Part shown: in pieces, positions 40,022-42,406 of the stretch
Numbering within the stretch: position 1 is the stretch's first letter
Layout of the letters: every line of letters starts with the position of its first letter
Source: a virus
Virus record (IMG/VR): IMGVR_UViG_3300021961_000202
Location: 1 to 42,406 of that record
Reading direction: 5' to 3' (one strand)
Length of the DNA: 42,406 bases
Translations under genes and position numbers: made by a program
The notes under the pieces: model-generated
The model's input: the letters and a program-made list of their open reading frames with translations, nothing else
What the model was told of the DNA's origin: nothing
Database searches by the model: none

Positions 40022-42145
40022 TTATGCGTAATCTGATCCAGGAATACCATACTTTCTAAGCCAAATCTTAGTTCCCAATTCCTTTGCTTTTGCAGGATCA
40101 GTTTTTCTTAATTCATCATATTTTTGAAGATCTGTATCAACTGGTGCTGCTGGTTTAGCAGCAGGTTTAGATGCTGGTTTAGTAACAGTAGATTTAACAG
40201 CAGGTTTAGATGCTGGTTTAGATGCTGGTTTAGATGCTGGTTTAGATGCTGGTTTAGCAGCAGCAGGTTTTGCTGGTGCAGGAAGTTTTGGTGCAGGTGG
40301 AGCAACATCACCACGCTTCATAGCAGCAGTTAAAGTACCATCAGCAGTTGGTCTAGGTGCCATTACAGCAGCGGCAACTCCAAGTGGCGTAAGATTTCTA
40401 AGTGAAGCAAGTGTTCCAAGTCCTTGAAGAATCTTAGAACCACCGCCAGGAGTTTGTGGTTTTACTGCTGGTTTTGTTGCTTTTGCTGGTTTTGGTGCCA
40501 ACTTATCAACACGAGTTGATTTAGGAGCAGGTTTAGATGCTGGTTTTGTACTTGGAAGTTCTCCCATTAAACCACCACCAGTCATTCTATTCAATCTCTG
40601 AACATCTTGGAACTGTTGAGATCTTACTGAGGTTGCAGGTTTTGCTGCCTGAGTTGATGGTGTTGGTTTTGCTGCTGGTAACAATCCACGAACATTAGTC
40701 TGTGTTGGTTTTAATTGTGCTTGTGGTTTAGTTGCTTGTTGAACTCTACTCCACAAGTTTCTAGCACCAGAAATAGTATCAGAAGCTTGTTTCCATGGAT
40801 CTGGAAGAACATTTCTCACACCTTGTGGTAGCAGTCCACGAACATTAGATCCTGGTAGACCTTTTGATGAACTTGGAATTTCTCTAACAGTTACTGGTTG
40901 AATTCTTGTACTTACAGGTTTTCCACTAACTGGTTTGGCAGCAGGAGTTACAGATCCAGGTTTAGCAGTAGGAGTTATAGCACCACCACGAGCAGAACTA
41001 GACGAAGATGGTAATGCTCCACGAACATTAGGTCCAGAAGATCCAGTTAGTGCTCTTGTAGTAGTTGGTTTTGCAGTTGGTTTTTGAGTAATATCATTTA
41101 TTTTATTTCCAGTTGTTCCACCTTTCCAAGGATCGGGAGCAATGTTTGCTCCTTTTGGAGCGGTTCTTATTTTTGCAGTGGATGTTCTAACAATTGGTGC
41201 AGGTGACTGAGTTCTTACAGTTGGTGCCTTTACTGGTGCAGATGCAGATGGTGCAGATCCTGCTCCAATAGATGTTCCAAGAATATCAGATATCCCTGCT
41301 CTTAAAACATTTTTAGCAACTTGTCCAGGTCCAACACCAGGTTTTCCAATTCCAGTTCTACTCTGAACTGCTTTAAGAAAATCATTCCAAGCCGCTTCAT
41401 TTACAAGTTCAACCATAATTTGGTTGCTCTCTTGCTCAGTATAACCTTCATCAAGAAGAATTTCTAGAACTTGATCATAGAGATTAACACTTTCTGGAAG
41501 ACCCATTTCTTGCCAGTTCTTGTTATTTGCCTTTGCCCATTCTTTTGCCGCTGCCTTTTCTTCTGGCGACATTTGATTCCAGGTATTTCTTATTTGCCCC
41601 TTAGCAATTGGATTGTTACGATTATTCCAAGCTTTTTGATAATCTGCACTTCTATCAGGAACAGGAGGTTTTGGTGCCTGTGGGGTTTGTGTCTGTTGAG
41701 TTGAAGTAGGAGACTTTATAGATCCCCAATCAGTGGGTTGAATAGCATTACGATTTACAATTGGAGGAGGAACAGGTCCACCTCTAAATGTGGGTCCAGG
41801 TCCCATCGTTGTACCAAAAGTTCCTGGTTGAATTGTTGTGGATGGTCTTGTCGATGATGGTGCTGGTGCTGATGTAGTTGAGGATGGTTTTGGTGCAGTT
41901 GGTTCTGGAGCACCACTCATCATTCTCTGCACTCTCTCTTGTCCAGCAATACCTGCCTTTAATTTATCTGCACCAAGCATTCTCTTTGTTCTATCACTCA
42001 TCAATGCTTGTGCTTCTTTTGATGGACCTGCCATCGTTGCCTGAGCAGATGCTTTACGAAGATTGTCCAATTCAGACTGATCATTTAATGCTTCGTAAAT
42101 TGAATTATATGCTTCTTGTAAACCCTTATAATTTTCGTCGCTCAT
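40022..42145 (-). CDS. Large low-complexity late protein, LQEA leader, EGY motif and KPAS repeats
   Basis: The 707-aa product begins MSDENYKGLQEAYNSIYEAL, where LQE/A matches a gp21-type site. A region near residues 218-262 has LYDQVLEILLDEGYTEQESN then MVELVNEAAWNDFLKAV, a diverged EGYA segment. Most of the rest is Pro/Ala/Thr/Lys-rich and disordered, with recurring NVRGLLP and PDPWK motifs and KPASKPASKPAS repeats near the C-terminus. It carries a weak hydrophobic stretch (LASLRNLTPLGVAAAVM). A late promoter GATAAATA lies 22 bases upstream. Likely a head-internal or core protein; no enzyme motif. Confidence 0.6.
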   Translation of the reverse strand: MSDENYKGLQEAYNSIYEALNDQSELDNLRKASAQATMAGPSKEAQALMSDRTKRMLGADKLKAGIAGQERVQRMMSGAPEPTAPKPSSTTSAPAPSSTRPSTTIQPGTFGTTMGPGPTFRGGPVPPPIVNRNAIQPTDWGSIKSPTSTQQTQTPQAPKPPVPDRSADYQKAWNNRNNPIAKGQIRNTWNQMSPEEKAAAKEWAKANNKNWQEMGLPESVNLYDQVLEILLDEGYTEQESNQIMVELVNEAAWNDFLKAVQSRTGIGKPGVGPGQVAKNVLRAGISDILGTSIGAGSAPSASAPVKAPTVRTQSPAPIVRTSTAKIRTAPKGANIAPDPWKGGTTGNKINDITQKPTAKPTTTRALTGSSGPNVRGALPSSSSSARGGAITPTAKPGSVTPAAKPVSGKPVSTRIQPVTVREIPSSSKGLPGSNVRGLLPQGVRNVLPDPWKQASDTISGARNLWSRVQQATKPQAQLKPTQTNVRGLLPAAKPTPSTQAAKPATSVRSQQFQDVQRLNRMTGGGLMGELPSTKPASKPAPKSTRVDKLAPKPAKATKPAVKPQTPGGGSKILQGLGTLASLRNLTPLGVAAAVMAPRPTADGTLTAAMKRGDVAPPAPKLPAPAKPAAAKPASKPASKPASKPASKPAVKSTVTKPASKPAAKPAAPVDTDLQKYDELRKTDPAKAKELGTKIWLRKYGIPGSDYA
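40200..40260 (-). repeat. 12-bp tandem repeat encoding KPAS units
   Basis: The unit GCTGGTTTAGAT repeats about four to five times on the plus-strand view (40212 to 40259) with one variant end. It encodes KPAS on the minus strand and is a likely site of slippage-driven length variation. Confidence 0.8.
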
Positions 42146-42161
42146 CTTTGAAAGATACTTT

Positions 42162-42308
42162 TTAGATATTTATCAAAAAAGAAGAACCGCCCCGTGAGAG
42201 GCGGTTCTTGAGTGCTTGGCGTCGTGCCTTTGCTTGTCGGAGTGCTTGCGGTTTCAGTTTTCGCTTTTGCTCCTTCTTTGAATGATGATAGCGATTTGGG
42301 ACTTGCAT
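42162..42308 (-). CDS. Small very basic reading frame overlapping a terminator
   Basis: A 48-aa frame beginning MQVPNRYHHSKKEQKRKLKP, with about one third Lys/Arg, then RQALKNRLSRGGSSF. Its start overlaps the preceding stop as TAATG, favouring a coupled real gene. Against this, it runs through the terminator hairpin (42182-42209) and the late promoter at 42167-42174, and there is no Shine-Dalgarno sequence. If real, it could bind nucleic acid. I hold it as possible only. Confidence 0.4.
   Translation of the reverse strand: MQVPNRYHHSKKEQKRKLKPQALRQAKARRQALKNRLSRGGSSFLINI
42167..42174 (-). promoter_or_regulatory. Late promoter for the 707-aa gene
   Basis: GATAAATA followed by TCTAAAAAG on the minus strand, 22 bases before the ATG at 42145. 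Confidence 0.65.
42175..42209 (-). terminator. Strong intrinsic terminator
   Basis: AAGAACCGCC and GGCGGTTCTT form a 10-bp stem with an 8-base loop, followed by CTTTTTT on the minus strand. Confidence 0.9.
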
Positions 42309-42406
42309 TAGTCTTGTGCTTGTGGGGACAGCATACGAGAAAAACCTTTGACTTTTTCAAACCTTATGACACTTTCAAATTTGTCATGCAGGTCTGACTT
42401 ATGAGA
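42308..42406 (-). CDS. C-terminal end of an unidentified gene, cut by the window edge
   Basis: The last 32 residues of a minus-strand frame are open to the window edge and end RMLSPQAQD before TAA at 42308. Visible residues include HDKFESVIRFEKVKGFSRM. No family can be named from so short a piece. The overlap TAATG with the small basic frame supports a real gene end. Confidence 0.4.
   Translation of the reverse strand, partial: SHKSDLHDKFESVIRFEKVKGFSRMLSPQAQD

Noticed and set aside
40200-40260. Tandem repeats considered as a CRISPR array
   Set aside because: The units are 12 bp, directly adjacent with no spacers, and in frame with a Pro/Ala/Ser/Lys protein.
40124-40333. Plus-strand frame rich in Trp, Cys and Phe
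   Set aside because: It is the mirror of the KPAS tandem repeats of the 707-aa gene and has no independent support.

Overview
This window looks like part of the genome of a T4-like myovirus that infects marine picocyanobacteria (Synechococcus or Prochlorococcus; Kyanoviridae type). That rests on a T4-type replication block (gp45, gp44, gp62, RegA, gp43, UvsX, gp41, gp61) in the order familiar from T4, plus genes typical of cyanomyoviruses: NrdA/NrdB, a MazG-like protein, Hsp20, a CobS-like AAA+ protein and repeated LxEAY/EGYA structural proteins. The assignment is from recognised protein families, not from a database search. No photosynthesis gene (psbA/psbD) is visible here, and a related marine T4-like group cannot be fully excluded. 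Base composition is AT-rich, except for a clearly GC-richer patch in the cobS-like gene.

Layout. (1) 1-303, minus: end-truncated GIY-YIG endonuclease. (2) 415-5528, plus: five late structural genes, probably adhesin/baseplate/fibre components; three share the same N-terminal beta domain, and one carries three Calx-beta-like repeats and a VWA-like MIDAS motif. These are the only plus-strand genes. (3) 5560-10333, minus: four late genes for low-complexity Pro/Ala/Lys-rich proteins, several with leaders resembling T4 capsid-targeting sequences. (4) 10387-21384, minus: gp61-nrdA-nrdB, preceded by small late genes, a 604-aa Asp-loop/DUF3008 protein, a nucleotidyltransferase with a capsid-targeting-like leader, and a possible nuclease. 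(5) 21401-21550: two tRNA genes. (6) 21577-29417, minus: a tightly coupled chain Sm-like pair - gp43 - GIY-YIG - 54 aa - uvsX - gp41 - mazG - 60 aa - DUF401-like membrane transporter. (7) 29514-35115, minus: hsp20, regA, gp62, dam, LAGLIDADG endonuclease, two small genes, gp44, a 170-aa conserved protein, gp45 and a DUF3310 protein. (8) 35169-38505: MoxR/CobS-like ATPase and its zincin-VWA (CobT-like) partner. (9) 38583-42145, minus: three more LxEAY/EGYA proteins, each behind its own late promoter. (10) Right edge: a small basic reading frame and the tail of another minus-strand gene.

Regulation. A motif NATAAATA, the T4-type late promoter core, precedes nearly every structural gene on either strand and also the two GIY-YIG endonuclease genes. 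Strong hairpins with T runs end most units. Many genes overlap as ATGA or TAATG, pointing to translational coupling. Two units (cobS-like and cobT-like) start with an identical module: a 12-base box, a hairpin and TATAAT at identical spacing.

The genes suggest three jobs: nucleotide supply and DNA replication; adsorption; and a set of small or disordered proteins that are candidates for packaging in the head and ejection with DNA. No stretch over 300 bases lacks a gene; the longest gaps (304-414 and 29949-30056) hold promoters and a terminator.
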